A stretch of 64,000 bases of DNA from Ornithobacterium rhinotracheale DSM 15997 (GTDB lineage: Bacteria > Bacteroidota > Bacteroidia > Flavobacteriales > Weeksellaceae). Of the stretch, positions 36,523-46,795 are shown one piece after another (within the stretch, counting starts at the first letter, position 1; each line of letters begins with the position of its first letter). Below the pieces are notes generated by a model. It did not search any database. It saw only the letters and a program-made list of their open reading frames with translations, and was not told the origin of the DNA. Position numbers and translations under genes: made by a program. The stretch covers positions 2,335,176-2,399,175 of the forward strand of contig NC_018016.1 of assembly GCF_000265465.1 (NCBI RefSeq). The letters are read 5' to 3'.

Positions 36523-37851
36523 TTATTTTCCGTATAAATTAAATTCTGCCATGTTAAAAAATGCTCTACCATTATTTGTTTTCAAAACATCAAATTTGAT
36601 AAATGAAAAAGGAGTTTCTGACTTTAAAACTTCAGAGTTATAAATACTTGAAGCTCCAGTAGGCAATCCTTCACTTATTGTCTTTAATTCATGCCATTCT
36701 TCATTTTCTGTAGCCTTCACATAAATCTTGATTTGAGTAGGCTTTCCATTTGGATGATTTCTATTTTGATATCTAAACGCCATATTTTTAATTGGCTTTT
36801 TTAAATTGATTTGAAGATTATGGGGCTTTCCATCTCCTTTTTCTTTAGACCATGATGTATGGAAGAATGTAGCTGGGTTGTTGTCAATTAAATTACTTAT
36901 AGGTCCTTCTTGCTCTTCTTGTGCATTAGTGCTTAACATATCAACTGTCAATGGAATAGCATTGAATGCTGCATATAATACATATCCGTTTTTAGAACCT
37001 TCAATTCCTGGTTTAGAAGCTTCTTTAATTTTTAAAGGTAGGGCATACGCAGGACCTAATAGTGTACCATCATTTTTAATAGAAATTTCAATAGGTAAGC
37101 TATTGTTTGCTCCTACTTTGAATTCTCCTTTTCCTGCATTAGCTATAGTATATTGCCCTTCAGGAATAATGGTGTAACCATTAGGTAAGCTTGAATTATC
37201 AACAGTAACGGTAGCATCGAAATCCCATAAGCTCTTAAATGGCAATGATAATGTTACATTTTGTTTTGCAGAGTTATCTGCAATTTGCAATGTTGCACTA
37301 TTTTCTAAGAAGCTTACCACTGGTGTAACGACTTTTGGTTGAAGTAAAATTAAATCGCTTTTAGAGTTTACAGAGTCATTAGCATTTATTTTTTCCAGTT
37401 TGATAGGAAGAACATAATTGCCATTAGATCCGTTGTTTTCTAAAAACTTCTTGATCTCATCTGTTTTCAGTGTAATATTAGCGATTTTATAGGTATCACT
37501 AGAACTAAAACTGTAATTAGTTTGTCCTAAATCATACAAAGAGCTAGGGAGTGATAGATAAGTTTTACCAGTTACTTTTGAGTATTCAGCTAATTCTTCA
37601 CTTGATAAAGCTCGAATTTCAGCATTGGTAGTAGATTCAGGTTTGTATCCACTTTTCATGATTGTGAATTCGTAATTTCCATTTTCGCCTATATCATAAA
37701 GTGTAAGAGGAGTCTCTCCTGAATCTTTGAAAAGCAAAACTGTATTGAATTCTTCTGGAATTAAATCATCATACTTTTCTTCACATGATTGAATCCCCGC
37801 GGTGGCTAATAAGCCACCGAACAATAACGGGATTAATTTTTTATTTGTCAT
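36523..37851 (-). CDS. DUF1735/discoidin lipoprotein of the Sus operon (BT_3987-like)
   Basis: 442 aa. Lipobox IQSC (Cys23), then DUF1735-like domain (about 35-150), a BT_3987-type middle region, and a C-terminal F5/8 type C (discoidin, CBM32-like) domain (about 315-442: ISNLIDNNPATFFHTSWS...LQINLKKPIKNMAFRYQNR in parts) ending FNMAEFNLYGK. Acts as a surface glycan-binding protein next to SusCD. Last gene of the operon, 24 nt after susD. Confidence 0.85.
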   Translation of the reverse strand: MTNKKLIPLLFGGLLATAGIQSCEEKYDDLIPEEFNTVLLFKDSGETPLTLYDIGENGNYEFTIMKSGYKPESTTNAEIRALSSEELAEYSKVTGKTYLSLPSSLYDLGQTNYSFSSSDTYKIANITLKTDEIKKFLENNGSNGNYVLPIKLEKINANDSVNSKSDLILLQPKVVTPVVSFLENSATLQIADNSAKQNVTLSLPFKSLWDFDATVTVDNSSLPNGYTIIPEGQYTIANAGKGEFKVGANNSLPIEISIKNDGTLLGPAYALPLKIKEASKPGIEGSKNGYVLYAAFNAIPLTVDMLSTNAQEEQEGPISNLIDNNPATFFHTSWSKEKGDGKPHNLQINLKKPIKNMAFRYQNRNHPNGKPTQIKIYVKATENEEWHELKTISEGLPTGASSIYNSEVLKSETPFSFIKFDVLKTNNGRAFFNMAEFNLYGK

Positions 37852-37875
37852 GATTGAATTGTTTTTTTATTAATA

Positions 37876-39801
37876 TTAATAACCTGGTGATTGAATTAAC
37901 TGAGGGTTTTTAGCAACTTCTACAGTGTACAATGGTAATAAATACATTTTGTTCATCCAAACGAATGGTTGATCGATAGGACCTACGGTATTTAACGCTT
38001 CAAAAGAAGGTTTTTTGATGCCATATGCGTTTAAGCCTTGTCTTTTTCCAGCACCCATTGTTTCTGGAGCAATCATCCATCTACGAACATCGTAGTAACG
38101 ATGACCTTCTCCCCATAGCTCAATAAATCTTTCGTTTCGAACCCAATCTCTAAGTGACATATCTGAATTGATATCTCCTGTAGTTAAATCAGGAACACCC
38201 GCACGATTTCTAATGATATTTAGGTTATTGATAGCCTCTTGATCTTTTCCTAATTCGGCCTTACATTCTGCCAAGTTTAAATAAAGCTCTGCTAAACGAA
38301 TAAGTGGTCTTGGTTTAGATTCGTTATTATTTCCGCCACTCTTATTGTATGTAAGCTTAGGCATTATGTATTTTTGACTAAAATAACCAGTAACATTGTT
38401 GTCTCTGTTAAATTTCTCTGGGTTATAACCTTGTAAATCTGGGTCTCTTAATTTGATTTTAAGTGGATTACCATTATTTACTTTTGAACCATAATCACCG
38501 TCATCAAATGCAAACCAAGCGTAGAATCTAGGCTCTCTGTCGACGTTCAAAGTAATGATACCATTTCTGTCTGCTATTTTAGCTGACTGGAACCAGTATT
38601 TTCTATCAGGGAAAGAGCTATCATATGCTGGTCTTTTTCCGTTTTTAGTATAGAAATACTCGATGGAAGTGTTTAATACAGGTGAAACACCACTATATCC
38701 ATTTACATAGTTACCATTACTTTGTTTTAGGATTGCGTGAGGAAGAGATCCTATAACCATGTTTCCTTGGTGTGGATATCCCCAAATGATTTCTTTGTTA
38801 CCTTCGTTTACACGAGTAGTAACCAAGTATCTCATCAACATTACTTTTTTAAGAAATTTTTTACCTTCTTCTGTATTTTCACTTACATTTGGAACAAATG
38901 GTAACGGAATACTTTCTTTCTTGTATAATTCTTCATCATCATATAGCTTGTTGCCACCTTGTGATAGGGCAAAATCTAAAGCTTCTTGACAGGCTTTTTC
39001 AGCTCGTTCCCATTTTTTAGGATCATAAGTTAAACTTACAAGATCGTAGCCATAGCCTGGAGTTTCGAAATTTTTATTTTTCCATTGAGGGTAAGGGAAT
39101 TTTCCATTCCATAGAGGAGAGGCAGCATATACCAATAATCTGGCTTTTAAGGCTTTTGCCATAGTAGAAGTTGCTCGTCCCCATTTTTCATCAGATCTAG
39201 AGGCTGGAAGGTCTTCTGCCGCTTTGTCTAATTTATCAACAATCCAATTGGTTACATAATCAAAGTGAGATCTACCAGGAAACTCGCTATTATCTGCATC
39301 CATTGGAATAAAATGATCTACAATTGGACATGGGCCGTATAGAATTAATGTTTGATAATGGTAGTAAGCAATTAAAAAGTTAGCTTCTGCTTTCCATTCT
39401 TTTTTCTCCTCATCAGTCAAACCTCTGGCTTGATCAATGTTATTTAAGAATAGGTGGCATTGCCCTATGAAACGGTAATAGTTACTACCCCATCTCCATC
39501 CATCATTCATTTGTCCAGGGACATTTAATCCGTAAAGGATTGTATGCATACCTTCTCTCCATAGTGGGGGAAGTACCCATTCATCCGAAGAGGCTTCTAC
39601 ACCTGAATATTGAAAAGGGTTTGTGATGCCTCCATAACAAGTGTATAAGAAATCAAGTGTTGCATCAAAGTCTTTTGTTGCATCTTTTAGCTGTGCTTGT
39701 TCTGGCGGAATTACATCTAAGTAATCATTACATGAGGTAAGGCTTAATCCTGCAATAAGGAAAATCCCTCCGTAGCGTTTAATTGATTTATTTATTTTCA
39801 T
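37876..39801 (-). CDS. SusD/RagB family nutrient uptake lipoprotein
   Basis: 641 aa. Lipobox LTSC (Cys24) then NDYLDVIPPEQAQ typical of SusD. TPR-like helices, and the C-terminal RagB/SusD domain with IRLAELYLNLAECKAELG, INNLNIIRNRAGVPD and WVRNERFIELWGEGHRYYDVRRW (part NERFIELWGEGHRYYD). Lid over the SusC channel on the cell surface, binds the incoming glycan or peptide. 11 nt after susC. Confidence 0.93.
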   Translation of the reverse strand: MKINKSIKRYGGIFLIAGLSLTSCNDYLDVIPPEQAQLKDATKDFDATLDFLYTCYGGITNPFQYSGVEASSDEWVLPPLWREGMHTILYGLNVPGQMNDGWRWGSNYYRFIGQCHLFLNNIDQARGLTDEEKKEWKAEANFLIAYYHYQTLILYGPCPIVDHFIPMDADNSEFPGRSHFDYVTNWIVDKLDKAAEDLPASRSDEKWGRATSTMAKALKARLLVYAASPLWNGKFPYPQWKNKNFETPGYGYDLVSLTYDPKKWERAEKACQEALDFALSQGGNKLYDDEELYKKESIPLPFVPNVSENTEEGKKFLKKVMLMRYLVTTRVNEGNKEIIWGYPHQGNMVIGSLPHAILKQSNGNYVNGYSGVSPVLNTSIEYFYTKNGKRPAYDSSFPDRKYWFQSAKIADRNGIITLNVDREPRFYAWFAFDDGDYGSKVNNGNPLKIKLRDPDLQGYNPEKFNRDNNVTGYFSQKYIMPKLTYNKSGGNNNESKPRPLIRLAELYLNLAECKAELGKDQEAINNLNIIRNRAGVPDLTTGDINSDMSLRDWVRNERFIELWGEGHRYYDVRRWMIAPETMGAGKRQGLNAYGIKKPSFEALNTVGPIDQPFVWMNKMYLLPLYTVEVAKNPQLIQSPGY

Positions 39802-39812
39802 TTTGTTTTATT

Positions 39813-42800
39813 TTAGAAGTGGAGTTGTACACCTACATTGTAAGTTCTTTGTAAAGGATAAGCATTCCAAGAAAGTTCTGGATCCCAGTCTTTAAATTTG
39901 CTAAATAAAGCTAAATTATTTGCTTCTAAGAATACTCTACCTTGTTTAAATTTATAACCAATTTCTAAAGTTTTGAATCTTAAGAAACTACCATTTCTCA
40001 TCCAGTAGGTACTTGCAGGACTGTTATTTTGAGTATCTGCTTCCAATAGTCCTAACCTTGGATATTTAGCATTAGGATTTGGATTAGCTTCTGTCCAACG
40101 GTTATCTGCGATTAATTGGAATACAGCGTTGTCATTTTGTCCAAATGGACTCATTAAACCTGTCATGATAGTTCTTTTAGCCGAGCCGTTGAAGAATAGG
40201 TTTACATCAAATTTTTTGTAGAAAAAGTTGATTCCAAAACCATATTGTAATCTTGGTTGTCCACCATATTTCGAGATCATTACTTGGTCGTCGTTAGTGA
40301 TTTTACCATCACCAGTCACATCACGATATTTGATGTCGCCAGGTTTTGGAGTACTACCTAAGTCTTGTCTAGGGCTATTGTCTATTTCTTCTTGAGATTG
40401 GAATAATCCTTCAGCAATATAACCATAAGTGTAGCTTAATGGGTATCCTGTACGGTTTCTCCAAGAATATTCATATTCTGGGTCATCAACATCTAAGTAT
40501 TTATTTTGTACATAGGTAAAGTTACCTCTTAACATCATAGATAAGTCGTTTGTAATATTGGTTCTAAAGTTCATGCTACCATCCCAACCCCAGCTTCTAA
40601 CTCTACCTTTGTTAGACCATGGTTTTGAATTGTGATAACCTAACATTTGAGGCCAAGCTTCTCTTTTAAGTAAGATATCGTATCTATTGTTGTTGAAGTA
40701 GTCAACAGTTAAGTTTAATTTGTTGAATAATAAAGTTTCAACCCCTACATCAAATTGTTTTACTTTTTCCCATCTAGCGTTTCTTACTGCATAGTTAATC
40801 ATTTCAACCCCTTTTCTATGGAATCCTAAGTTTTCTCCAGTCCAGTATTCGTATCCGTCTGATTTTAATTTCACTTTATCTCTGTACAAGAAGTGTTCTG
40901 CTCCAGCACCTAAACCTGTATCATCACTACCAGCTAGCCCGTAAGATCCTCTAAGTTTTAAGAAGTTTACAGTACTTGATAGAGGTGAGAAAAAGTCTTC
41001 TCTACTGATTACCCATCCTAAAGATAAGCTAGGGAAAAACTCAAAACGCTCTCCTTTAGGTAAACGCTCTGTTCCTGTGTAACCAGCACTTATTTCAGCC
41101 AAATATTTTTCATCATACCCGTAGTTAAATCTTGCAGAATAACTTTGGTTTCTTCTTGGTAAAATGTCGTTTCTAAACTCTCTTTGGTTATACAGCACCA
41201 TACCTTTAACATTGTGTTTTCCAAATTTTCTGCCATAATTTATTTGAGCATTGATTACCATGGTGTTATCGCCATTTTTATTGATTTTTGATTGATTAAT
41301 ATAATCAGAACCTTTTGTTCCTACTCTTTCTATAGCAAACTCACCGGTATCTGGATTGTAACTTCCATCTTTCAATCTATACTCGTACCCCTCAATTGAT
41401 TGATTGTAACTTGATTGTGACCAGTTTTTAAAGTTAAATAATACATTGGCACTTAATCCTTTTGTTATGAATTTTAAATCTTGAGATAACTTTAAAGAGG
41501 TGTTAATAGTATTGTATCTACTTTCTTGAAAAGAATTTAGTAAAGTTTCATACAAGTTTTCTCTTGGTGTGTTTCCTGTAATGATAGCAGTACCAAAATT
41601 AATGTGTCCTGGTATTTCATCTTCAGGTGTTAAATACTCTGGAAATGTGATTGGGAAAGCAATTGGATTAGCTCCTAATAATTTTTTAAAGAGAGCAGAG
41701 GTACCATAGTTACCACTAGTTCTTTGTCCAACTTGTGCATTCATTCTCAAATCAATTTTAGTCCCTTCCAATAAATTGTATGAAATGTTGTTTTGGAAGT
41801 TGTAACTCCATCTATTAATGTTGTTATTCCAAGAATATTCTTTTTTAGATTTCAAGATACCATTATCATGATTTGCTTGAATACTCATGTAATAAGTGGT
41901 TTTGTTTCCTCCACCTTGAATATTAACATTAGCTCTTTGGCTCATTGAGAAATCACGGAATAAAACATCTTTCCAATCTACATTAGGGAATACATAAGGA
42001 TTAACACCATTGCGAGTATTATCGATAACATCTTGTGAGTATCTAGGTTTTGCATTTGGGTTTCTGGAAATTAAAGCTTCGTTGTATAATTCCATCCAGG
42101 TAGGACCATCTACGAAATTAGGGAAGTTAAGAGGTTGATGAATAGAATATTCAAAAGAAACCCCCACTCTTGTTTTTTCATTATGGTTACCATTTTTAGT
42201 TTTCACAAGCATTACACCATTTGCCCCACGAGAACCATAGATAGCAGTAGCAGATGCATCTTTTAAGATAGAGAAACTTTCAATGGTTTCAGTAGGAATA
42301 TTGTTCAAATCACCAATACTAATCTCAACATCATCTAATAGGATAAGTGGAGTGGCTCTACCTCCAAAAGTTCCAATTCCACGGATGTAGAAATTAGAAC
42401 CTGCACCTGGCTCACCACTACTAGCAGTAGAGATTATACCAGCCATTTGTCCTGCAAAAGAGCTAGTGAGCGAAGATGAAGACATTCTCAAATCTGCACC
42501 TTTCACACTGGTAATAGCCCCGGTTACAGAAGCTCTCTTTTGTTTACCATAACCTACAATTACATCCAGGTTCACTTCGCTTTCACGAACTTTTAAAAGT
42601 CCCATGTTTAATTTCTTAACCGGAAAAGTAGCCTCGCTCAATGTGGTTGGGTTGGTAATGACTAAGACATCTCCAATTTTACCATCGATTGAGAATTCAC
42701 CTTTCGCGTTGGTTAGTGTTTGCACATCAGATCCTTTGATCGCGACTTGGGCAGATTCTAAAGGACCGAATTCGTCTTCTACTTTACCAGTAATCTGTCC

Positions 42801-42860
42801 CAAGACTACAGTGGTAAAAAAGAGTAGAAATAAACTACACCAGATAATTTTTTGCCTCAT
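39813..42860 (-). CDS. SusC/RagA family TonB-dependent outer membrane receptor
   Basis: 1015 aa. Signal peptide (about 1-22), N-terminal carboxypeptidase-D-like domain (GKVEDEFGPLESAQVAIKG, about 25-95), plug with VIVGYGKQKRASVTGAI, YIRGIGTFGGRATPLILLDD (part IRGIGTFGG) and KDASATAIYGSRGANGV, then a 22-strand barrel ending in VQLHF with terminal Phe. No STN domain, so no direct sigma/anti-sigma signalling. Imports SusD-bound ligand. First gene of the susC-susD-DUF1735 operon. No glycosidase, protease or regulator is next to it, so the ligand cannot be told. Confidence 0.93.
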   Translation of the reverse strand: MRQKIIWCSLFLLFFTTVVLGQITGKVEDEFGPLESAQVAIKGSDVQTLTNAKGEFSIDGKIGDVLVITNPTTLSEATFPVKKLNMGLLKVRESEVNLDVIVGYGKQKRASVTGAITSVKGADLRMSSSSLTSSFAGQMAGIISTASSGEPGAGSNFYIRGIGTFGGRATPLILLDDVEISIGDLNNIPTETIESFSILKDASATAIYGSRGANGVMLVKTKNGNHNEKTRVGVSFEYSIHQPLNFPNFVDGPTWMELYNEALISRNPNAKPRYSQDVIDNTRNGVNPYVFPNVDWKDVLFRDFSMSQRANVNIQGGGNKTTYYMSIQANHDNGILKSKKEYSWNNNINRWSYNFQNNISYNLLEGTKIDLRMNAQVGQRTSGNYGTSALFKKLLGANPIAFPITFPEYLTPEDEIPGHINFGTAIITGNTPRENLYETLLNSFQESRYNTINTSLKLSQDLKFITKGLSANVLFNFKNWSQSSYNQSIEGYEYRLKDGSYNPDTGEFAIERVGTKGSDYINQSKINKNGDNTMVINAQINYGRKFGKHNVKGMVLYNQREFRNDILPRRNQSYSARFNYGYDEKYLAEISAGYTGTERLPKGERFEFFPSLSLGWVISREDFFSPLSSTVNFLKLRGSYGLAGSDDTGLGAGAEHFLYRDKVKLKSDGYEYWTGENLGFHRKGVEMINYAVRNARWEKVKQFDVGVETLLFNKLNLTVDYFNNNRYDILLKREAWPQMLGYHNSKPWSNKGRVRSWGWDGSMNFRTNITNDLSMMLRGNFTYVQNKYLDVDDPEYEYSWRNRTGYPLSYTYGYIAEGLFQSQEEIDNSPRQDLGSTPKPGDIKYRDVTGDGKITNDDQVMISKYGGQPRLQYGFGINFFYKKFDVNLFFNGSAKRTIMTGLMSPFGQNDNAVFQLIADNRWTEANPNPNAKYPRLGLLEADTQNNSPASTYWMRNGSFLRFKTLEIGYKFKQGRVFLEANNLALFSKFKDWDPELSWNAYPLQRTYNVGVQLHF

Positions 42861-43019
42861 GTTAAAAAAATTTTGTTGTTCGTTGGGCTAAATTACCTAA
42901 TTGTAAAGAAAAAAACAAAAATAATCCCTAAAAAATGACAAATGTTACAAATTATATGTTAATGTATTTTTTACATTATCTCTTGTATTTGCCGCCTTAA
43001 GTAGTTTAAGGTTAAAATA

Positions 43020-43700
43020 TTAAATGATTAAAATGTTTCCAATTTGTAATAATTCTAAGTTAATATTTTTTTTGTTAAAGAAATTGTGTGCTTCCTCATG
43101 GTTAATTTCAATTACTGGGAAAGTGTCGTAGTGGTAACCAAGTACACGTTTGGTCTGTACATATTCGGCTGCATAGCTTGCTTGCAGTGCATCCATTGTA
43201 AAATTCCCGCCAATTGGCAATACAGCTAAATCTATGGCACCATATAATTCTGGCAAGTATTTCATCTCGTAGGTGAGAGAAGTGTCGCCAGCGATATAAA
43301 TCTGCTTGTCTTTTGACTTTATTAAATATCCGTTTGGGTTTCCGCCATAAGTGCCGTCTGCAAACGAACTTGAGTGAAATGCAATGGTAGAGGTGAGTAC
43401 ACCAAAATCAAATTCATAACTCCCTCCAGTGTTCATTCCGTGAGATTTTAATCCCTTTTGTTCGTAGTATGCTGCAATTTCGGCATTTGAGATGATGAGC
43501 GCATCGTTGTTTTTAGCAATTTCCTCTGCATCAAGCACATGGTCTTGGTGCGCATGGGTGAGTAGAATGTAGTCTGTTTTGATGTCTTCTACCTTAATTT
43601 TGTCATTTTTTGGATTTCCAGAGATAAATGGATCTACCAATATTTTCTTCCCATTAGCTTCAATCAATAAACATGCGTGTCCTAAAAATTGTATTTTCAT
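43020..43700 (-). CDS. metal-dependent hydrolase, UPF0173 (beta-lactamase fold)
   Basis: 226 aa. Metallo-beta-lactamase motif THAHQDHVLDAEEIA (HxHxDH), later IAGDTS and AVLPIGGNFTMDALQASYAAEY. These are the signatures of UPF0173/YtkL-type hydrolases. Full length, no signal peptide. Substrate unknown. On the minus strand a TATATTTG -7 box (43736-43729) lies 29 nt before the ATG. Confidence 0.88.
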   Translation of the reverse strand: MKIQFLGHACLLIEANGKKILVDPFISGNPKNDKIKVEDIKTDYILLTHAHQDHVLDAEEIAKNNDALIISNAEIAAYYEQKGLKSHGMNTGGSYEFDFGVLTSTIAFHSSSFADGTYGGNPNGYLIKSKDKQIYIAGDTSLTYEMKYLPELYGAIDLAVLPIGGNFTMDALQASYAAEYVQTKRVLGYHYDTFPVIEINHEEAHNFFNKKNINLELLQIGNILII

Positions 43701-43823
43701 CGTTTTTTGGTTTAAATTATGATTTCTTCAAATATATGAAAAAAATCGTGTTTCTTTAAAATGTTAAAAAATGGAATTTTGATGTATTTTTTAATCTTGA
43801 GATGATTTTTTAGCATAAAAATT

Positions 43824-43857
43824 AAAAGGCAGAAACTTTCCATTCCTGCCTTTTTTT
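43824..43857 (-). terminator. intrinsic terminator of the glgA-glgC operon
   Basis: 9-bp stem AAAAGGCAG / CTGCCTTTT with 13-nt loop; 24 nt past the glgC stop, minus strand ends in TTTTAATTTTT. The plus strand has T7, so it may be bidirectional. Confidence 0.75.
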
Positions 43858-43880
43858 GAATAATGAATTATAACTAAAGC

Positions 43881-45155
43881 TTATATACTAAATCCATCTG
43901 GTAATACGGCTCCTTTCTTCACCACCACAATTCCGTCTACGATTTTATATTCAGGAGTGTCTTTGTCTTTTAATCCCTTATGTCCATTGATGCGAACATC
44001 GTTTCCGATTCTCACATTTTTATCAATAATTGCATTGCTGATAAAGCATCTTTCTCCAATCCCGATTGGTGGGATTTTTTTGCGTTTATTTTCTTCAATT
44101 CGTTCAAGAGATTCGTAGTAATCGCTACCCATGATGTAGGTGTCTGCTACCGTAGTGCCTTTGCCTATGCGGGTTCTGATTCCAATTACACAGTTTTCCA
44201 AACGACTTGCATGCACGATAGAGCCCTCGGATAATACTACTCTTTCCAGCGAAGTGCCTTCTACCTTGGCAGGTGGCAACATTCTAGCGTGGGTGTAAAT
44301 CTGATTGGTATTATCATATAAATTAAATGAAGGTAAGTGGCTTGCTAAGTCCAAATTTGCCTCGTGGAAGGACTTGATCGTTCCTATATCTGTCCAGTAG
44401 CCCTCAAATTGGTAGCTGAGCACCTTATGATTTTCAATACTTCCTGGAATGATGTGTTTTCCAAAGTCTGTACCTTCGTTTTCTTCCAACAATTTATTTA
44501 GTACATTTTTATTGAATAAATAAATCCCCATGGAAGCTAAGTAATCTCTACCTTTAGCCTGCATTTCTTTTCCAGTATCAGAAGTCCAGTTTTTCAATTC
44601 CTCTGCGTCTGGTTTTTCGATGAAAGAAGTGATTTGATTAGCCTCGTTGGTTTTCATGATACCAAAGCCAGTAGCGTCGCTTGCATTTACTGGAATCGTA
44701 GCGATACTCAATTCGGCATTGCTCTCGATATGTTTTCTAAGCATATCTTGGAAATCCATTTGGTACAATTGGTCTCCAGAAAGAATGAGCATATAGTCGT
44801 AATCTATTTTCTTATAATGTTGCAAGCTTTGTCTCACCGCATCTGCAGTTCCTTGGTACCAATCTCCATTATCATCGGTTTGCTCAGCTGCCAAAATATC
44901 CACAAATCCTTTGCTGAATAAATCAAAACTATAGCTGTTCTTGATGTGGCGGTTCAGCGAAGCAGAGTTAAACTGAGTAAGCACAAAAATTCGGTTGATA
45001 CCAGAATTTAAACAGTTAGAAATTGGAATGTCTACCAATCGGTATTTTCCTGCAAGCGGCACGGCAGGCTTAGAGCGTTCGCTTGTGAGTGGCTGCAATC
45101 TGGTGCCTCGTCCTCCTCCTAGGATCAGCGCCAAAATTCTTTGATTCTCTTTCAT
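43881..45155 (-). CDS. glgC: glucose-1-phosphate adenylyltransferase
   Basis: 424 aa; makes ADP-glucose for glycogen. N-terminal nucleotidyltransferase: LILGGGRGTRLQPLTSERSKPAVPLAGKYRLVDIPISNC (pyrophosphorylase motif GGGRGTRLQPLT and KPAVPLAGKYR), substrate-binding SGDQLYQMD and FIEKPD, then a left-handed beta-helix C-terminal domain (EDNCVIG, RIGKGTTV, KNVRIGNDVRING). Follows glgA by 38 nt. Confidence 0.94.
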   Translation of the reverse strand: MKENQRILALILGGGRGTRLQPLTSERSKPAVPLAGKYRLVDIPISNCLNSGINRIFVLTQFNSASLNRHIKNSYSFDLFSKGFVDILAAEQTDDNGDWYQGTADAVRQSLQHYKKIDYDYMLILSGDQLYQMDFQDMLRKHIESNAELSIATIPVNASDATGFGIMKTNEANQITSFIEKPDAEELKNWTSDTGKEMQAKGRDYLASMGIYLFNKNVLNKLLEENEGTDFGKHIIPGSIENHKVLSYQFEGYWTDIGTIKSFHEANLDLASHLPSFNLYDNTNQIYTHARMLPPAKVEGTSLERVVLSEGSIVHASRLENCVIGIRTRIGKGTTVADTYIMGSDYYESLERIEENKRKKIPPIGIGERCFISNAIIDKNVRIGNDVRINGHKGLKDKDTPEYKIVDGIVVVKKGAVLPDGFSI

Positions 45156-45193
45156 TTTATCGTTGTTTATTAAATTTACTTTTTTAAGTTATT

Positions 45194-46612
45194 TTATTCA
45201 GGTTTTAAGCTTTTATACATATCTAAATAATTCTGAGCAGCTTTGTCCCAAGAAAAATCTAGTTTCATATTATTCTTAATAATTGCGTTGATTCTTTTCT
45301 TATCCGCTTTGAGTGTGATGGCTCGGTGAATCGCATGTAAAATATCATCGCTGCTGAGGTTGATAAATCTAATTCCATTTCCACCCTCATCTTCAAAATC
45401 AATAACCGAATCTAGCAAGCCACCCACTGTGCGCACAATCGGCAAGCCACCATATCTAAAGGTGTAGAACTGATTCAATCCGCAAGGTTCAAATCTCGAT
45501 GGCATAATCATAAAATCCGATCCTGCATAAGCAATGCGAGCCAGAGCTTCGTCATAACCAATGAAAACATTAAATCTATCGTCTAGATAATACTTCATTT
45601 GCTGCACGCCATCGCTCAGATCTTGGTCGCCACTTCCTAGGATAAAGAAATTGGCTTGAAAATCTAAAATATTAATCGCTTTCCAAACGGCATCTGCCAA
45701 AACATCTACGCCCTTTTGGTCTACGAATCGACCGATAAAAGTGATGATTGGTAATTTTTCATCAAATCCAAATCTCTCGCAAAGTGCTTTTTTGTTTTCG
45801 GTTTTTCCTTTGATGGCGTTTTTTTGAGAATAGTTGAAAACTAAATTTTTATCCGTTTCAGGATTCCACTCATCGTTATCGATACCGTTTAGGATTCCGA
45901 TGCATTTTTGCCATTCTTGTCTAAAGAGTGGCGCAAGGCTAGAATCTCCGTCCATCAATTCCTTCATATATTGTGGCGAAACGGTATTCACGCGCCAAGC
46001 GCATTTCACCGCAGTAGCCATGGCATTGATGCAGTTGTCCCACACCAGTAGTGGCATTTGCCAAGTATCAAACCACGGGAAGTAGTCGGCGATTTCCCAA
46101 GGCATTTGCCCTTGATATTTTCCGTTGTGGATTGTGAAAACAGAAGGCGTTTCTCTAAACTTAGGATACTGGTGGGCATACTTCATTAAGAAAGGAATGA
46201 AGCCTGTGTGGTAGTCGTGGCAATGAATCACATCTGGCATTTCGTCCCATTGGTGAATCCAGTTGAGTGCCGCCACTTGAAAAGCCACGAAATAATAATC
46301 ATCGTCGCCATAGCCATAAACTTTTTCACGATGAGAGAAACCTTCAATTTCAATTAAATATAAATTGTATCCAAAATCGTGGGTTTTCCAGATTTTTACC
46401 TCTAATTTATTTTTACCAAATGGCAAAAACGCCACATGATCTAATTCTTTATTAATCTCAGCGGTTTTGGCGTTATACACATACGGCATCACTACTTTTG
46501 ATTCTACGCCTTCAATTTTGTTTAAATATTTTGGGAGAGCTCCCACTACATCGCCCAAGCCTCCTACTTTGGCGATGGGATAACATTCTGCTGATAAGTG
46601 TACAATATGCAT
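45194..46612 (-). CDS. glgA: glycogen synthase (ADP-glucose type)
   Basis: 472 aa, GT5 family. N-terminal KVGGLGDVVGALP with the KxGGL ADP-glucose motif, ends with the second nucleotide motif FMIMPSRFEPCGLNQFYTFRYGGLPIVRTVGGL (part SRFEPCGLNQ and YGGLPIVRTVGGL). Elongates alpha-1,4-glucan. First gene of the glgA-glgC pair. Branching enzyme and phosphorylase are not in the window. Confidence 0.94.
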   Translation of the reverse strand: MHIVHLSAECYPIAKVGGLGDVVGALPKYLNKIEGVESKVVMPYVYNAKTAEINKELDHVAFLPFGKNKLEVKIWKTHDFGYNLYLIEIEGFSHREKVYGYGDDDYYFVAFQVAALNWIHQWDEMPDVIHCHDYHTGFIPFLMKYAHQYPKFRETPSVFTIHNGKYQGQMPWEIADYFPWFDTWQMPLLVWDNCINAMATAVKCAWRVNTVSPQYMKELMDGDSSLAPLFRQEWQKCIGILNGIDNDEWNPETDKNLVFNYSQKNAIKGKTENKKALCERFGFDEKLPIITFIGRFVDQKGVDVLADAVWKAINILDFQANFFILGSGDQDLSDGVQQMKYYLDDRFNVFIGYDEALARIAYAGSDFMIMPSRFEPCGLNQFYTFRYGGLPIVRTVGGLLDSVIDFEDEGGNGIRFINLSSDDILHAIHRAITLKADKKRINAIIKNNMKLDFSWDKAAQNYLDMYKSLKPE

Positions 46613-46782
46613 GTCGTTTATTTTTCTATAAATTTACAAAAAAAAATGACTCAAAATAATGATTTTTGTTATTAAATTATCAAATTTTGCTTTTAGTCCT
46701 AATTTAGGTGTACCAAGTACCATTACAAGTGATTGTAAATTAATGTTTAAAATAGATTTAACATTATCAATAAAACTTTCCT

Positions 46783-46790
46783 TACATTTG
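46783..46790 (+). promoter_or_regulatory. candidate -7 promoter element abutting the crcB start
   Basis: TACATTTG matches TAnnTTTG exactly, only 5 nt before the crcB ATG (46796). If used, the transcript would start at or near the ATG. No clear TTTG 19 nt upstream. No fluoride riboswitch sequence seen in 46613-46795. Confidence 0.4.
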
Positions 46791-46795
46791 TCATT

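Noticed and set aside
33149..42860. Sulfatase and Sus operon as one polysaccharide locus
   Set aside because: Sua5/YciO and AEC genes and several terminators lie between them.
42973..43012. CCTTAA/TTTAAGG hairpin after the UPF0173 gene as a terminator
   Set aside because: Short stem and no T run on the minus strand.
46613..46795. Fluoride riboswitch before crcB
   Set aside because: I searched by eye for the conserved pseudoknot motif and found none.
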